DNA of 64,000 nucleotides from Paenilisteria newyorkensis (GTDB taxonomy: Bacteria > Bacillota > Bacilli > Lactobacillales > Listeriaceae). The stretch is from contig NZ_JNFB01000012.1 of assembly GCF_000766145.1 (NCBI RefSeq), positions 186,001 to 250,000 of the forward strand. Reading direction: 5' to 3'. The notes beneath the pieces are model-generated. The model did not search any database. It saw nothing but the letters and a program-made list of their open reading frames with translations, and was not told where the DNA came from. The translations under genes were made by a program, and so were the position numbers. Below are positions 45,622-54,286 of this stretch, piece after piece (the stretch's first letter is position 1; each line of letters begins with the position of its first letter).

Positions 45622-46185
45622 TCAATAATAAGGTGCCATAAACAGGTAAACAAGCACGCCGGTTAGACTTACATACAGCCAAATTGGCATGGTCCAACGA
45701 ACGATTTTTTTATGTTTTTGGATTTGATTTGTCCAGCCCCATACGAGTGCGAAGAGCGCTAGAGGCACAACGACTGCAGCAAGGAAGCTATGTGTAATTA
45801 GGATAAAGAAGTAGATAGGACGAACGATCCCTTCGCCGCCAAATGTCGATGTTTCTGCGGACATATAATGGAATGTCAAATAACTAACTAGGAAAAATAA
45901 CGTCGATGTAAATGCGGCTAAAATGAAACCACGATGCATCTTGATGTTTTTTTTCGCAATAATCGCCCATAAAGCAATTAATAAAAAGACAAACGTAAAG
46001 CTGTTAAAAATCGCATTGAGGCGCGGGAAAATAGATAAATCGTAGTCGACTTTCCCTTGGTAGCCAATCGGTGAGAAGAAGAGCAGTAAAATAACAACTA
46101 CCGCTACAAACGATAAAATCATAATAGGCCAAAAATAGTTCTTGTCAGACGACGCTTTATTTATCGCATCTTTTTTTTGTGTCAT
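45622..46185 (-). CDS. DUF420 membrane protein (CtaM-like)
   Basis: 187 residues with five membrane segments (FWPIMILSFVAVVVILLLFF, FPRLNAIFNSFTFVFLLIALWAI, GFILAAFTSTLFFLVSYLTFHY, YFFILITHSFLAAVVVPLALFALVW, MPIWLYVSLTGVLVYLFM). Conserved intramembrane His residues (FHYMS, ITHSF) are typical of DUF420, of which CtaM helps assemble heme-copper oxidases. I chose ATG 46185 with AGGGGG about 11 bases upstream. No oxidase genes are adjacent. Confidence 0.85.
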   Translation of the reverse strand: MTQKKDAINKASSDKNYFWPIMILSFVAVVVILLLFFSPIGYQGKVDYDLSIFPRLNAIFNSFTFVFLLIALWAIIAKKNIKMHRGFILAAFTSTLFFLVSYLTFHYMSAETSTFGGEGIVRPIYFFILITHSFLAAVVVPLALFALVWGWTNQIQKHKKIVRWTMPIWLYVSLTGVLVYLFMAPYY

Positions 46186-46271
46186 GAATTTAAATCCCCC
46201 TAAAATAAGTTTCGCTACCATTATAACATGTTCGAGAGGTGAAAGGGTATGAAAAGTGATTCACATACATA

Positions 46272-46342
46272 AAAAGCACCGTACCAGCGCTCGCACACTC
46301 TGGTATGCAAGCGTTGATATGGCGCTTTTGTCTAGAAATCCT
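46272..46342. repeat. Palindromic intergenic element, diverged copy 3 / terminator
   Basis: On the minus strand TCTAGaCAAAAGCG, then GCATACcAGaGTgTG and GAGCgCTGGtACGG, match the core of the element at 55294-55414. The arms pair to one long imperfect hairpin ending in TTTT on either strand, so here it probably works as the terminator after the pdxK-like gene. The outer 15-17-base terminal repeats of the other copies are absent. Confidence 0.6.
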
Positions 46343-46360
46343 GTTTGGAATTTAAGATAT

Positions 46361-47176
46361 TTATCTATTCTCAGCGTTGTTGTATGCGCCGTGCCATACT
46401 GGGCCGATAAATTTATTTAATGCAAAACCGCCTTTTATCGCGGCTGTTACGAAGTCTTTCGCTTTGTGCACGGATTCTTCTACAGTCAAACCTTTAGCAA
46501 GGCCGGCTGTGATGGCTGCTGCAAAGGTACAGCCTGCGCCGTGATTGAAGTTGGTGTCGATTTTTGGTGTTTCAAGGACGGTGAATGTTGTTCCATCGTA
46601 TAGTAGATCGATGGCTTTGTCGCTTTGCAGTGCTTTTCCGCCTTTGATGACTACGTATTTCACGCCGAGCGCGACAATTTTTTCCGCAGCGGCTTTCATA
46701 TCATCAAGGGTTGTTAATTTGCCAAGTCCAGAAAGTTGGCCTGCTTCAAATAGGTTTGGTGTCGTGATTAACGCGCGAGGTAGCAATAAATCGCGGATTG
46801 CTTCGGCGTTTTCTGGTTGGATTAGCTCATCTTCGCCTTTACAAACCATCACGGGATCGATTACGACATTTTGTAACTTGTACTCATCGATAGCGTCACG
46901 CGTTGCTTCGATAATTTCAACGGAGCCGAGCATGCCTGTTTTCATCGCGTCAACTGGGCCACCGGAAAGGATTGTTTTCAATTGGGCACGCAATAAATCG
47001 GCATCAAGCGGCGTTACGCCATGACTCCAATTATTGTCCGGATCCATCGTCACGATTGTTGTAATCGCTGAAAATCCGAATGTGCCGTACTCTTCAAATG
47101 TTTTTAAATCCGCTTGGAGTCCAGCGCCACCACTAGAATCCGAGCCTGCAACGGTTAATGTTTTTTTGATTGTCAT
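46361..47176 (-). CDS. pdxK: Pyridoxine/hydroxymethylpyrimidine kinase (PdxK/ThiD2 type)
   Basis: 271 residues, ribokinase fold: AGSDSSGGAGLQADLKTF, VVIDPVMVCKGEDELI, ITTPNLFEAGQLSG, VVIKGGKALQSDKAIDLLYDG and the anion hole NFNHGAGCTFAAAI (a Cys replaces Asp-adjacent Asp/Asn forms, as in the Bacillus-type PdxK/ThiD2). It phosphorylates pyridoxal/pyridoxine and perhaps hydroxymethylpyrimidine. The genes for de novo PLP synthesis (pdxST) are in the same window. The choice of pdxK over thiD is by motif impression, not proven. AGGGAATTT-like site and a 21-base gap to the HAD gene suggest an operon. Confidence 0.82.
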   Translation of the reverse strand: MTIKKTLTVAGSDSSGGAGLQADLKTFEEYGTFGFSAITTIVTMDPDNNWSHGVTPLDADLLRAQLKTILSGGPVDAMKTGMLGSVEIIEATRDAIDEYKLQNVVIDPVMVCKGEDELIQPENAEAIRDLLLPRALITTPNLFEAGQLSGLGKLTTLDDMKAAAEKIVALGVKYVVIKGGKALQSDKAIDLLYDGTTFTVLETPKIDTNFNHGAGCTFAAAITAGLAKGLTVEESVHKAKDFVTAAIKGGFALNKFIGPVWHGAYNNAENR

Positions 47177-47197
47177 GATAAATTCCCTCCAGTTACC

Positions 47198-48064
47198 TTA
47201 ATTATTTGATTCGAGCATTTTGTGAATGGCAGTTGCCACGCCATGTTCGTCATTAGAATCCGTGACGTGTTTGGCTAGTTTTTTGACAGCCGGTTCGGCA
47301 TTGCCCATCGCGACGCTGTAACCCGCCATTTTCAGCATGGAAACGTCATTGAAGTTGTCGCCAATCGCGAAGGTTTCGTCCATCGTCACGCCGAGTTTTT
47401 CCACGTAAAATTGCAGGGAAAGGCCTTTTTGCGCGTCGATATGTGTAATTTCGATGTTGTCAGAAAACGAAGAGCTGACCGCCAGATTTCCTTTGGACTC
47501 AAGCGCGTCTTTCGCTTTTTTGAGCACCGCTTGATCAGAAGAAAAGGCGATAAATTTCAAAATCGTGATATCCTCGTTTGTGAAAAGGCGTTCGGGATCA
47601 TCAATCACATGAACGTCCTTGCTTTCAAAGCGTTCCTCGACATAGCGGTGAATTTCTTCCTCGGTAAAATCAGGGTGAACTTTCGCTTGGATTTCTTTCA
47701 TAAGCTCGATGCCTTTATCTTTATTCGGCGAAATCGGACCAATATCGGTGAAAAATTCGCAATACATCCCCAAATCCGTTAAAACTTGATAGGTATATCG
47801 TGCTGAAGTTTTATCGATCGGGATTTGTTTCAAAATCTTGCCGTGTTCGTCACGAATTTCAGCACCATTCATGCAAATCGCTGGTGCATAAAGGTTCGCG
47901 TGGTTGATGAGTTGCATCGCGTCATCGTACATTCGCCCTGTGCATAAGACGAAATGAATGCCTTTTGCCCGAGCCTGTTCGATGGCTTTCACACCTTCAT
48001 CGTCCACTTGGATTTTTGAGTTAAGCAGTGTGCCGTCCATATCTGAAGCAATTACTTTTATCAT
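47198..48064 (-). CDS. Cof-type HAD-IIB family sugar phosphatase
   Basis: 288 residues. Motif I is DMDGTLLN (nucleophile Asp 8), then CTGRMYDDA, FIAFSSDQAVLKKAKD (motif III Lys region), and motif IV GDNFNDVSMLKMAGYSVAMGNA. The C2-type cap lies between. The family removes phosphate from sugar phosphates, PLP or FMN; being next to a pyridoxal kinase-like gene makes PLP phosphatase a reasonable guess. I chose ATG 48064 with GGGAGG upstream. Confidence 0.87.
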   Translation of the reverse strand: MIKVIASDMDGTLLNSKIQVDDEGVKAIEQARAKGIHFVLCTGRMYDDAMQLINHANLYAPAICMNGAEIRDEHGKILKQIPIDKTSARYTYQVLTDLGMYCEFFTDIGPISPNKDKGIELMKEIQAKVHPDFTEEEIHRYVEERFESKDVHVIDDPERLFTNEDITILKFIAFSSDQAVLKKAKDALESKGNLAVSSSFSDNIEITHIDAQKGLSLQFYVEKLGVTMDETFAIGDNFNDVSMLKMAGYSVAMGNAEPAVKKLAKHVTDSNDEHGVATAIHKMLESNN

Positions 48065-48256
48065 ATAATAGAATCCTCCCATTTTCGTACCTACAACACT
48101 AGGATATCATTTTTTCAACAAAATTGCAGTAAGTAAAATCGGGAAATCAGGGGTTATAAAGTGGAGATTTAATAAAAATTTAATACCTAGTTAAGCGGTA
48201 GGATATATTTTTTCGACATAATTAATTTTACTACACAGATAAAGGAGATTAGAAAA

Positions 48257-48643
48257 ATGAATAAATACGGTATTTTGATTGTTCGAATTTTACTTGGAGG
48301 GCTGATGTTCCTGCATGGCTTACAGAAGTTCACGAACGGGATTGGCGGAACGGTGCAGTTTTTCGATAGTTTAGGCATTCCTGGTTTTATGGCTTATGTC
48401 GTTGCCGTGATTGAATTAGTCGGTGGTTTGGCGCTCGTTTTTGGCGTGTTAGTTCCTTATGTTTCGGCGTTATTCGTGGTCGTTTTGGCCGTTGCGATCG
48501 TGACAGTAAAATTCTCAAGTGGCTTCTTAGGCGGCTACGAACCAGAATTCGTCCTGCTCGTGCTATCCGTCGTCACCTTGATAACAGGCTCGTTCAAGCA
48601 AATTTTTCAATTCCTACCAGCAAATGAAAAAATAGAAAAATAA
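48257..48643 (+). CDS. DoxX family membrane protein
   Basis: 128 residues, four membrane segments with the DoxX start ILIVRILLGGLMFLHGLQKF and GLALVFGVLVPYVSALFVVVLAVA. AAAGGAG precedes the ATG. A terminator follows. Members are linked to oxidative stress or respiration, but the role here is open. Confidence 0.85.
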   Translation: MNKYGILIVRILLGGLMFLHGLQKFTNGIGGTVQFFDSLGIPGFMAYVVAVIELVGGLALVFGVLVPYVSALFVVVLAVAIVTVKFSSGFLGGYEPEFVLLVLSVVTLITGSFKQIFQFLPANEKIEK

Positions 48644-48652
48644 TGCGTTATC

Positions 48653-48689
48653 AGCCCAGTTCCGAAATATTTTTGAATTGGGCTTTTTG
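48653..48689 (+). terminator. Terminator of the doxX-like gene
   Basis: AGCCCAGTTC (48653-48662) pairs with GAATTGGGCT (48675-48684), followed by TTTT. Confidence 0.85.
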
Positions 48690-48707
48690 CTGGAAAAACG
48701 GTATAAT
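48678..48707 (+). promoter_or_regulatory. Promoter of the acetyltransferase operon
   Basis: TTGGGC (48678-48683), 18 bases, TATAAT (48702-48707). The -35 lies inside the preceding terminator stem. Confidence 0.5.
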
Positions 48708-48745
48708 GGAAGGAGTGGATAAATTATGGAAGGTGGCTATTAAAA

Positions 48746-49318
48746 ATGATGACAGAACGTGAAAAGATGATTAGTGGCGAATTATATCGACCGGGGGACG
48801 CGGAACTTGTGGCGGATCGGATTCGAGCGCGTGAACTATGCGCGAAAATTAATGGCGTTGTGAGCGATAGTGACGAGCGCGAAGTACATATTCGAGAACT
48901 CCTAGGCATGGCGGGAAAAGCGGTCTATATGGAGCCGAATGTGCGCTGTGACTATGGTTACAATTTGGAAGTCGGCGATTATTTTTATGCGAATTTCGAT
49001 TGCGTGTTCTTGGATTGCGCACCGATTAAGATTGGCGATAATTGCATGTTTGCGCCGGGCGTGCATGTGTATACAGCGTACCATCCACTGGATGCGACGG
49101 AACGCAATAGTGGGCAGGAATTGGCGAAAAGTGTTACGATTGGGCATAACGTGTGGGTTGGCGGCCGTAGTGTCATCAATCCGGGAATCACGATTGGCGA
49201 TAATGCCGTTATTGGCTCTGGTTCGGTCGTAACACGAGATGTGCCGGCCAATACCGTCGTTGCAGGAAATCCAGCCCGCGTGATTCGTCAGTTAGATAAG
49301 CAGGAGGAAAACGCCTGA
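48746..49318 (+). CDS. Sugar O-acetyltransferase (maltose acetyltransferase type)
   Basis: 190 residues. The N-terminal Mac segment [24 protein letters not shown] is followed by a left-handed beta-helix of hexapeptide repeats ([23 protein letters not shown] with the catalytic His, [50 protein letters not shown]). It uses acetyl-CoA to acetylate maltose or glucose in the family. AAGGTGG precedes the ATG. It overlaps the next gene by one base (TGATG). First gene of an operon with ywdI- and ywdK-like genes. Confidence 0.9.
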   Translation: MMTEREKMISGELYRPGDAELVADRIRARELCAKINGVVSDSDEREVHIRELLGMAGKAVYMEPNVRCDYGYNLEVGDYFYANFDCVFLDCAPIKIGDNCMFAPGVHVYTAYHPLDATERNSGQELAKSVTIGHNVWVGGRSVINPGITIGDNAVIGSGSVVTRDVPANTVVAGNPARVIRQLDKQEENA

Positions 49319-49605
49319 TGACAGTATCCGACCAAGCCCTTTTTGCGAAGATGGAACAGGAGTTAAACCTCGCGAAGGCAGCTTCATCTGAACAAGAAAA
49401 ACAAATACATTTGCACGGATTAGCCGTATTGATTGACGTGATGCGCGGCCAAGAAACACCATCTGCAAAACCAGTAAGCCTCAGCTCAAGCATGGAATAC
49501 CAAGCGATGACAGGCGAATTACCAATTGCAAAAACCACAACACTTGGCGGTGGGAAAATAGAAACAGAAGACGGATCCAATGGCGATTCACTGTTAGATT
49601 TTTAG
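49318..49605 (+). CDS. YwdI-like protein (DUF5327)
   Basis: 95 residues. A helical N-terminus ([41 protein letters not shown]) is followed by a disordered tail. Position and pattern match YwdI of Bacillus subtilis, whose gene is also close to the DUF423 gene ywdK. It is translationally coupled to the acetyltransferase. Function unknown. Confidence 0.75.
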   Translation: MTVSDQALFAKMEQELNLAKAASSEQEKQIHLHGLAVLIDVMRGQETPSAKPVSLSSSMEYQAMTGELPIAKTTTLGGGKIETEDGSNGDSLLDF

Positions 49606-49621
49606 GAGGTTCAAGGAAGAA

Positions 49622-49996
49622 ATGAGAAAAATGTTAATACTAGGAGCGATATTTGCAGGTTTAGCCGTAGGAATAGGCGCTTTCGGAGCACACGCGCTGA
49701 AAGAAACACTTGGAAGTTACCACACGACCTTTGAAACCGGCGTCCAATACCAAATGTTTCACGCAACAGCGATTCTAATCGTAGGTTTACTCCTCGGAAA
49801 ACTAGATAGCGGCTTATTACGAACTGCTGGCTATTTGTTTGCAACTGGAATCATCCTATTTTCAGGAAGTTTATACGTGCTTAGCATCACGAAAGTATCC
49901 GTTTTAGGCGCGATTACACCACTTGGCGGCGTAGCATTCATCGCCGGATGGATTTGTTTTATTATCGCCGTAGCAAAAGATAAACCAGCTCTGTAA
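49622..49996 (+). CDS. DUF423 membrane protein (YwdK-like)
   Basis: 124 residues with four membrane segments and the DUF423 signature GIGAFGAHALKETL and YQMFHATAIL. TTTTTAGGAGG precedes the ATG by 9-10 bases. It is the last gene of the operon. Function unknown. Confidence 0.88.
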   Translation: MRKMLILGAIFAGLAVGIGAFGAHALKETLGSYHTTFETGVQYQMFHATAILIVGLLLGKLDSGLLRTAGYLFATGIILFSGSLYVLSITKVSVLGAITPLGGVAFIAGWICFIIAVAKDKPAL

Positions 49997-50122
49997 TATA
50001 AAAAGTGTTGCGTAAGAAGGGATTTCACCGTATCACTCGAACGATGGTAATTATTGTTACCTAACCTTAATAAAAAAAGTTAAAAAAAAGGATTACATTC
50101 CAAATTAGCGGGGTATTATACA

Positions 50123-50242
50123 TGTAAGCAACGACATCTTAATTACTTTTTCTCCCTTTTTAGTAATTGAGAGTCTTTCTTACCTTAAACTCCCTTTTAA
50201 TCGCTAAACCTGCTGACATTGCCGGTCTAGCGATATTTTTTT
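50123..50242 (+). ncRNA. Candidate small RNA, LhrC-like (CU-rich loops plus terminator)
   Basis: Promoter-like TTACAT (50093-50098), 18 bases, TATACA (50117-50122). Downstream, AATTACT (50141-50147) pairs with AGTAATT (50162-50168) around a loop with TCTCCC. A single-stranded stretch follows with ACTCCCTTTT (50189-50198), then a terminator with an 11-position stem, ATCGCTAAACC (50200-50210) with GGTCTAGCGAT (50224-50234), one mismatch, and seven T residues. UCCC motifs in a loop and in an open stretch are the plan of the Listeria LhrC/Rli22/Rli33-1 family, which binds Shine-Dalgarno regions. No open frame uses this transcript. The exact 5' end is uncertain. Confidence 0.6.
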
Positions 50243-50297
50243 GTCTTTATATGAAAAAAACGCCCGCTAAAAAGAGGACGCTGCATCACGCATATTC

Positions 50298-50669
50298 TTA
50301 TTTCCGCCAAAATGTCTCACAGTCTGCTTTATCCGCTATGTTAAACGCAATCATGTCGCGCAGCAAATCATAATTCACAGGTTTATCCCACGGGAAGCGC
50401 ACTAGGTTCGCTGTATGTGTGTAGCCAGCTGCTTTGATAGCATCTGAAAAACGAGCGACAACGACTGCTTCTGGGGAAACGGCGAAGTTATTCTTGGCAA
50501 TGCTGAATCCGACGATAAACGTATCGTGATCGGTGAACATTGGTTGGTTCCATGCGATTTTTGACTTTAAGTCGGGAAATTCTTCATTGACCCAATTGAA
50601 AACGTCTGCCATTTGTGCGCGGTGTTCAGGGTTGTCGATTTTTGCTAAATAATCTGATATAGTTTCCAT
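50298..50669 (-). CDS. DUF1801 / YdhG-like protein (iron chaperone family)
   Basis: 123 residues of the frataxin-like-fold DUF1801 family: start METISDYLAKIDNPEHRAQM, then KSKIAWNQPMFTDHDTFIVGFSIAKNNFAVSP, and YTHTANLVRFPWDKPVNYDLL. Bacillus members (Fra/YdhG) donate iron for Fe-S and heme work; this may be relevant near hemQ and feoAB, but that is inference. GGAGGCACG precedes the ATG. Confidence 0.85.
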   Translation of the reverse strand: METISDYLAKIDNPEHRAQMADVFNWVNEEFPDLKSKIAWNQPMFTDHDTFIVGFSIAKNNFAVSPEAVVVARFSDAIKAAGYTHTANLVRFPWDKPVNYDLLRDMIAFNIADKADCETFWRK

Positions 50670-50744
50670 CTTCGTGCCTCCAGTCAGTTTTAAAAGATAT
50701 ATGTCTATTTTAGCGTAAATGGGTGAAAATACAAGTAAACAGGA

Positions 50745-50795
50745 AAGAAGTATGGCGTACCAGTCGACAAGATTGGTGCGCCATACTTCTTATTT
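50745..50795. terminator. Long bidirectional terminator after anrB
   Basis: An 18-base stem with one G-U pair (50745-50762 with 50774-50791), starting AAGAAGTATGGCG. It ends the anrAB transcript. Confidence 0.85.
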
Positions 50796-50800
50796 TGTGG

Positions 50801-52735
50801 TTATTTCTTTTTGCCCATGACGATATTTGTGTAGGTGTTGACTGTCAGGAAGTAGTAAATAATGAACATCGCTGTGTAGATTCCTGTACTGATGAGAACT
50901 GGTAATGTGAGATCCATCTGCAACATATTGGAAAGCATGCTAAGCGCGACGGAACTATGAGCAATACCAAGTACGAGCGGAATAAGGAAAATCACGAGTA
51001 CTTGCTTGGCGATTGTTTTGCGAATTTCTTTGCGATCTAAACCGATTTTCTTCAGGATATCATAGGTGGCGACATCGTTGTAGGCTTCGGTTAGTTGCTT
51101 GAAGTAGATAATACTACCAGTTGCTGCAAGGAAAACGAGGCCGATAAACATGCCGATGAAAAGAAGTACGCCACTGATACTCATTGCGTTTTCATAGTTG
51201 GTTGGATAACTTATAAAATTAGCGTTTTCTGGAAGCGCCTTATCGATTTGTTCACTTAGTGGAATCGCGTCTTTTGGATTATCGACCATGATGGATTGAA
51301 TGGTTTGTGTTTTTTGAGTCGAAATCGTTTTAGCTACATCATCTGAGATAATGAGCAGAGCATATAGGCTAGCGATCGGTGAACTTTTTATTGTCTCTGT
51401 TAGCGTTATTTTTTGCTTCGTGCTATTTTCCAAGATAAAACTTTGATTTTCAAGCATTTTCGTGGCTTTTTCATCAAAGAGGGAACCTGGTGCAATCAGA
51501 ATCGCTTCATCATTGTTTAGATCAGCTTTTGTTGTTTCTGTATCATTTTGTAAGGCTAGAAGTTTATTGTAAGCTGTTTGACTGATGAAAGTAAAACCGC
51601 TTTCAGGATCATATTCCATTGGCATTTCGCGATCACTTGTCGCCTTGATATGGTTCAAAGCCGTTTCTTGATGGCCAGTCATCGGTGTTTTTGTGCTGGT
51701 TTCAGCAAGTTTCAATGCTTCTTGGTTACTTTTTTGATCGACAACCGTGTATTCAAAAGTAGAAGGGAAGGAATTGGCGGATTCTTTGTTGACGTTGTAG
51801 TAAATACTTCCGATTGCACCAATTGCTGTCAGTGTTGTAGCGCTCAAAATCGCGATGATAGCAAGGGTTCTCGCATTCGATCCAATCCGAAAAGCGAGCT
51901 GGGAATTACTAATAATATTCGTGCCTTTATAGAAAATCCGTTTATTTTTGCGAATCTGGTTGAGTAAGAACGGTAAGAAATTGCTTAGTAGTAGCGCCGT
52001 TCCGATGATAACGGAGAATAGGATGGCCAGCATGCTATATCCTGGGCCTAACTCTGCTAGAAGGCTACTGTCATCAAGTGGTTGGAGGGCAAGGAAGTAG
52101 CCGACTCCAATTAGTAATATCGAAAGAATTGCTAGAATAGGATTATTTTTTGGCGTTTTTTCACGCTTACTTTCCGAATGAAAAAGATCGAGAAGTGTCG
52201 TGCGATAAATAATACGGTAACCGGTAAATGATGTAATCAGCGTGATAATGATGAAAATAATGACCGTATTAATCACGGCATCCATCGAAAAGACGAAATT
52301 ACTCACACCGCCAAAATTCATGACTTTGAGCAGCACCGTGACGAATAGCTTGGATAGTAATGTTCCAAGTCCAATCCCGATAACAAGTGCAACCACGCCC
52401 ATCAAAAAGTTCTCATAGAAAAGCATGCGACCAATTTCTTTTTTACGAAGACCAAGTAGGGAATAGAGGCCGATTTCTTTTTTGCGTTTCCGTGTGAAAA
52501 AGTGATTGGAGTACAAAATAAAGATCGCGACAAAGATAATCAAGACAATCGATGAGGCGTTGAACACAGCGGAAAGCTTGGCGCTCCTATCGATGCGCTC
52601 CACAACGGCTGGATCTTTCGCTAACGAGACAAAGGTGTAGTAAATCATAATCGAGAAAATCATCGACGCGAAATAGAGGAAGTAATGGACAAAATTATGT
52701 TTGATATTCTTTTTTGCTAGGTCAAATAACGTCAT
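50801..52735 (-). CDS. anrB: ABC transporter permease, BceB/AnrB type
   Basis: 644 residues, ten membrane segments and one large extracellular domain (about 300-520) between segments 7 and 8, with an FtsX-like half on each side (FDLAKKNIKHNFVHYFLYFASMIFSI at the start, FIGMFIGLVFLAATGSIIYFKQL near the end). This is the plan of peptide-antibiotic detoxification permeases. With the ATPase gene, which it overlaps by 14 bases, it corresponds by position and type to the AnrAB transporter (lmo2115/lmo2114) that gives Listeria innate resistance to nisin, bacitracin and some beta-lactams (from memory). No sensor kinase is adjacent. Confidence 0.88.
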   Translation of the reverse strand: MTLFDLAKKNIKHNFVHYFLYFASMIFSIMIYYTFVSLAKDPAVVERIDRSAKLSAVFNASSIVLIIFVAIFILYSNHFFTRKRKKEIGLYSLLGLRKKEIGRMLFYENFLMGVVALVIGIGLGTLLSKLFVTVLLKVMNFGGVSNFVFSMDAVINTVIIFIIITLITSFTGYRIIYRTTLLDLFHSESKREKTPKNNPILAILSILLIGVGYFLALQPLDDSSLLAELGPGYSMLAILFSVIIGTALLLSNFLPFLLNQIRKNKRIFYKGTNIISNSQLAFRIGSNARTLAIIAILSATTLTAIGAIGSIYYNVNKESANSFPSTFEYTVVDQKSNQEALKLAETSTKTPMTGHQETALNHIKATSDREMPMEYDPESGFTFISQTAYNKLLALQNDTETTKADLNNDEAILIAPGSLFDEKATKMLENQSFILENSTKQKITLTETIKSSPIASLYALLIISDDVAKTISTQKTQTIQSIMVDNPKDAIPLSEQIDKALPENANFISYPTNYENAMSISGVLLFIGMFIGLVFLAATGSIIYFKQLTEAYNDVATYDILKKIGLDRKEIRKTIAKQVLVIFLIPLVLGIAHSSVALSMLSNMLQMDLTLPVLISTGIYTAMFIIYYFLTVNTYTNIVMGKKK

Positions 52736-53489
52736 TCATGTCCCCTCCTAGTTGCGCCAACACATCGAGAATTTTTTGGAAGAACTCCTTACGCGTCTTC
52801 GTGCCACGGTAAATTTCCGTATAAATCGCGCCATCTTTAATGAATAAAATCCGCTTACAAAAACTCGCCGCATAAGCATCATGCGTCACCATCATAATCG
52901 TGGAATGTTCCTGTTCATTGAGGCCCTTCAAGCTTTCGAGCAAATCAGTGGCTGACTTAGAATCAAGCGCCCCAGTCGGTTCATCCGCGAAAATCAAACT
53001 AGGATTCGCGATAATCGCACGACTTGCGGCAGTTCGCTGTTTTTGTCCACCAGAAATCTCATTCGGATACTTATCTAAAATATCGCGAATGCCAAACGTA
53101 TCGGCGACTTTCTCAAGACTCGCTTCCATTTCCTTCACAGGACGTTTTGCGAGTGCGAGTGGTAAGATAATATTTTCCCGAACATTCAGTGTATCCAACA
53201 AGTTATAATCTTGGAAGATAAAACCTAACTGATCCCGGCGGAACGCGGACATTTGTTGTTCGTTCATTGATTCCAGTTCCTGACCAGAAATCTGAATTTC
53301 ACCAGAAGTTGGCTTGTCGATGGTTGAGAAGACGTTCAGAAGTGTTGATTTACCAGCCCCACTCGGCCCCATGATACCAACAAAATCCCCCTTTGCAATT
53401 TCCAGACTAATATTATCTAAAGCTGTGTAAACATTTCCTTTAATGCCGTAAACTTTACGAACATTTTTTGCCTGTAGAACTATTTCCAT
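52722..53489 (-). CDS. anrA: ABC transporter ATP-binding protein, BceA/AnrA type
   Basis: 255 residues. Walker A GPSGAGKST, Q-loop FIFQDYNLLD, signature ISGGQKQR, Walker B LIFADEPTGALD and the H-loop TH are all present, typical of the MacB/BceA group. AGGAGG precedes the ATG. Its upstream region is the module array at 53597-54332. It powers the permease encoded next. The symbol is by synteny with L. monocytogenes lmo2114. Confidence 0.9.
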   Translation of the reverse strand: MEIVLQAKNVRKVYGIKGNVYTALDNISLEIAKGDFVGIMGPSGAGKSTLLNVFSTIDKPTSGEIQISGQELESMNEQQMSAFRRDQLGFIFQDYNLLDTLNVRENIILPLALAKRPVKEMEASLEKVADTFGIRDILDKYPNEISGGQKQRTAASRAIIANPSLIFADEPTGALDSKSATDLLESLKGLNEQEHSTIMMVTHDAYAASFCKRILFIKDGAIYTEIYRGTKTRKEFFQKILDVLAQLGGDMNDVI

Positions 53490-53596
53490 GTAAACTCCTC
53501 CTAAATAAATAACTTATAATCTTAGTTTAACGGGAAAAAGAGGCGCGTTCCATTGACTAAGATGACATTATGGGAGGGAAGACTTACAATTTTGTA
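53490..53596 (-). promoter_or_regulatory. Upstream region of anrAB
   Basis: 107 bases between anrA and the module array. On the minus strand TTATAA-type -10 material lies about 35 bases before the anrA start. I cannot identify a VirR or BceR site with confidence. Confidence 0.35.
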
Positions 53597-53791
53597 ATAA
53601 TGAAGAGCTGAAACGGCCCGTTCAGCTCCGACAAAAACTGGAGCGGCCGCAGGAAAAACCCGAACTTGGTTTTTGTGGAGGGCGTGAAGTTTTCGAGGAG
53701 TTGGCCGTTGAAGCTTGATCTAATGAAAAGCTGAAAGAGCCCGTTAGACTCGAAAAAATACAAGGAACGAATCTCACTCTGTTCGTACTCG

Positions 53792-53837
53792 TATTGAGGC
53801 TCTAAATCGGCAAAGGATGCCTCATAAGAGCCACAAC
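53792..53837. repeat. Module E, copy 1 (46 bp double hairpin)
   Basis: Outer pair GGCTCT/AGAGCC, inner pair GGCA/TGCC, with invariant ends TATTGAGG and CCACAAC. Preceded by a small hairpin in the place of D. Confidence 0.75.
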
Positions 53838-53842
53838 ATAGA

Positions 53843-53880
53843 GGGCGCAGTGAAAACCCTCTTTTGGTTTTTGCGGAGGC
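53843..53880. repeat. Module B core, copy in array X (38 bp)
   Basis: Identical over 38 bases to 63749-63786. It contains the hairpin AAAACC-CTCTTTT-GGTTTT and continues into CGAAATTTCCGAGAG. Confidence 0.8.
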
Positions 53881-53904
53881 CACGAAATTTCCGAGAGTCT
53901 GTTG

Positions 53905-53953
53905 AAAAGGAAGGCAGTTTCATTACATTCCACTGCATATTGAGGTTCTAAAA
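53905..53953. repeat. Module D, copy 1 (49 bp)
   Basis: Differs at one position from 63952-64000. It holds the hairpin GCAGT...ACTGC and runs into module E (TATTGAGGTTCTAAAA). A partial copy is at 54114-54158. Confidence 0.8.
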
Positions 53954-53983
53954 AAGCACACGACGCTTTTCAAGAACCACAAC
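53938..53983. repeat. Module E, copy 2 (46 bp double hairpin)
   Basis: Outer pair GGTTCT/AGAACC, inner pair AAAAGC/GCTTTT. Same ends and length as copy 1, with paired changes in both stems. Confidence 0.75.
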
Positions 53984-53985
53984 AA

Positions 53986-54078
53986 AGCTGGATCTGGAAA
54001 TGATGATACGTCAAAAATCGGAGCGTTCCCGCAATTGTGATGGCTGGGTTAGGAATAACTACTGAATTATTATTAGTC
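53986..54078. repeat. Module C, copy 1 (93 bp)
   Basis: Aligns without gaps to 63816-63908; by eye 84 of 93 positions are identical, and the differences cluster in the middle. It runs from AGCTGGATCTGGAAA to TTATTATTAGTC. Confidence 0.85.
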
Positions 54079-54286
54079 CGCTGTTCAGCTACGAAAATTT
54101 CGAGGGTTTGGCTAAATGGAAGGCAGTCTTATTACATTCCACTGTATATTGAGGTTAGATTGGAGGCGTGAAACATGACGCTGCGCATGATTAGGTGTTT
54201 TAAAACATGGCGTTTCAATAGTTGAGTTGTGATGGTTCGGGGATAAGAGCCGCTGGTGGATTACATGCTCACTGCGTTCTCATGCA

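Noticed and set aside
53584-53883. A 99-codon minus-strand frame across array X (LRPLCCGSYEASFADLEPQY)
   Set aside because: Other copies of the same modules carry stop codons or shifts in this frame; the repeats are conserved as hairpins rather than as protein. It is taken as a chance frame.
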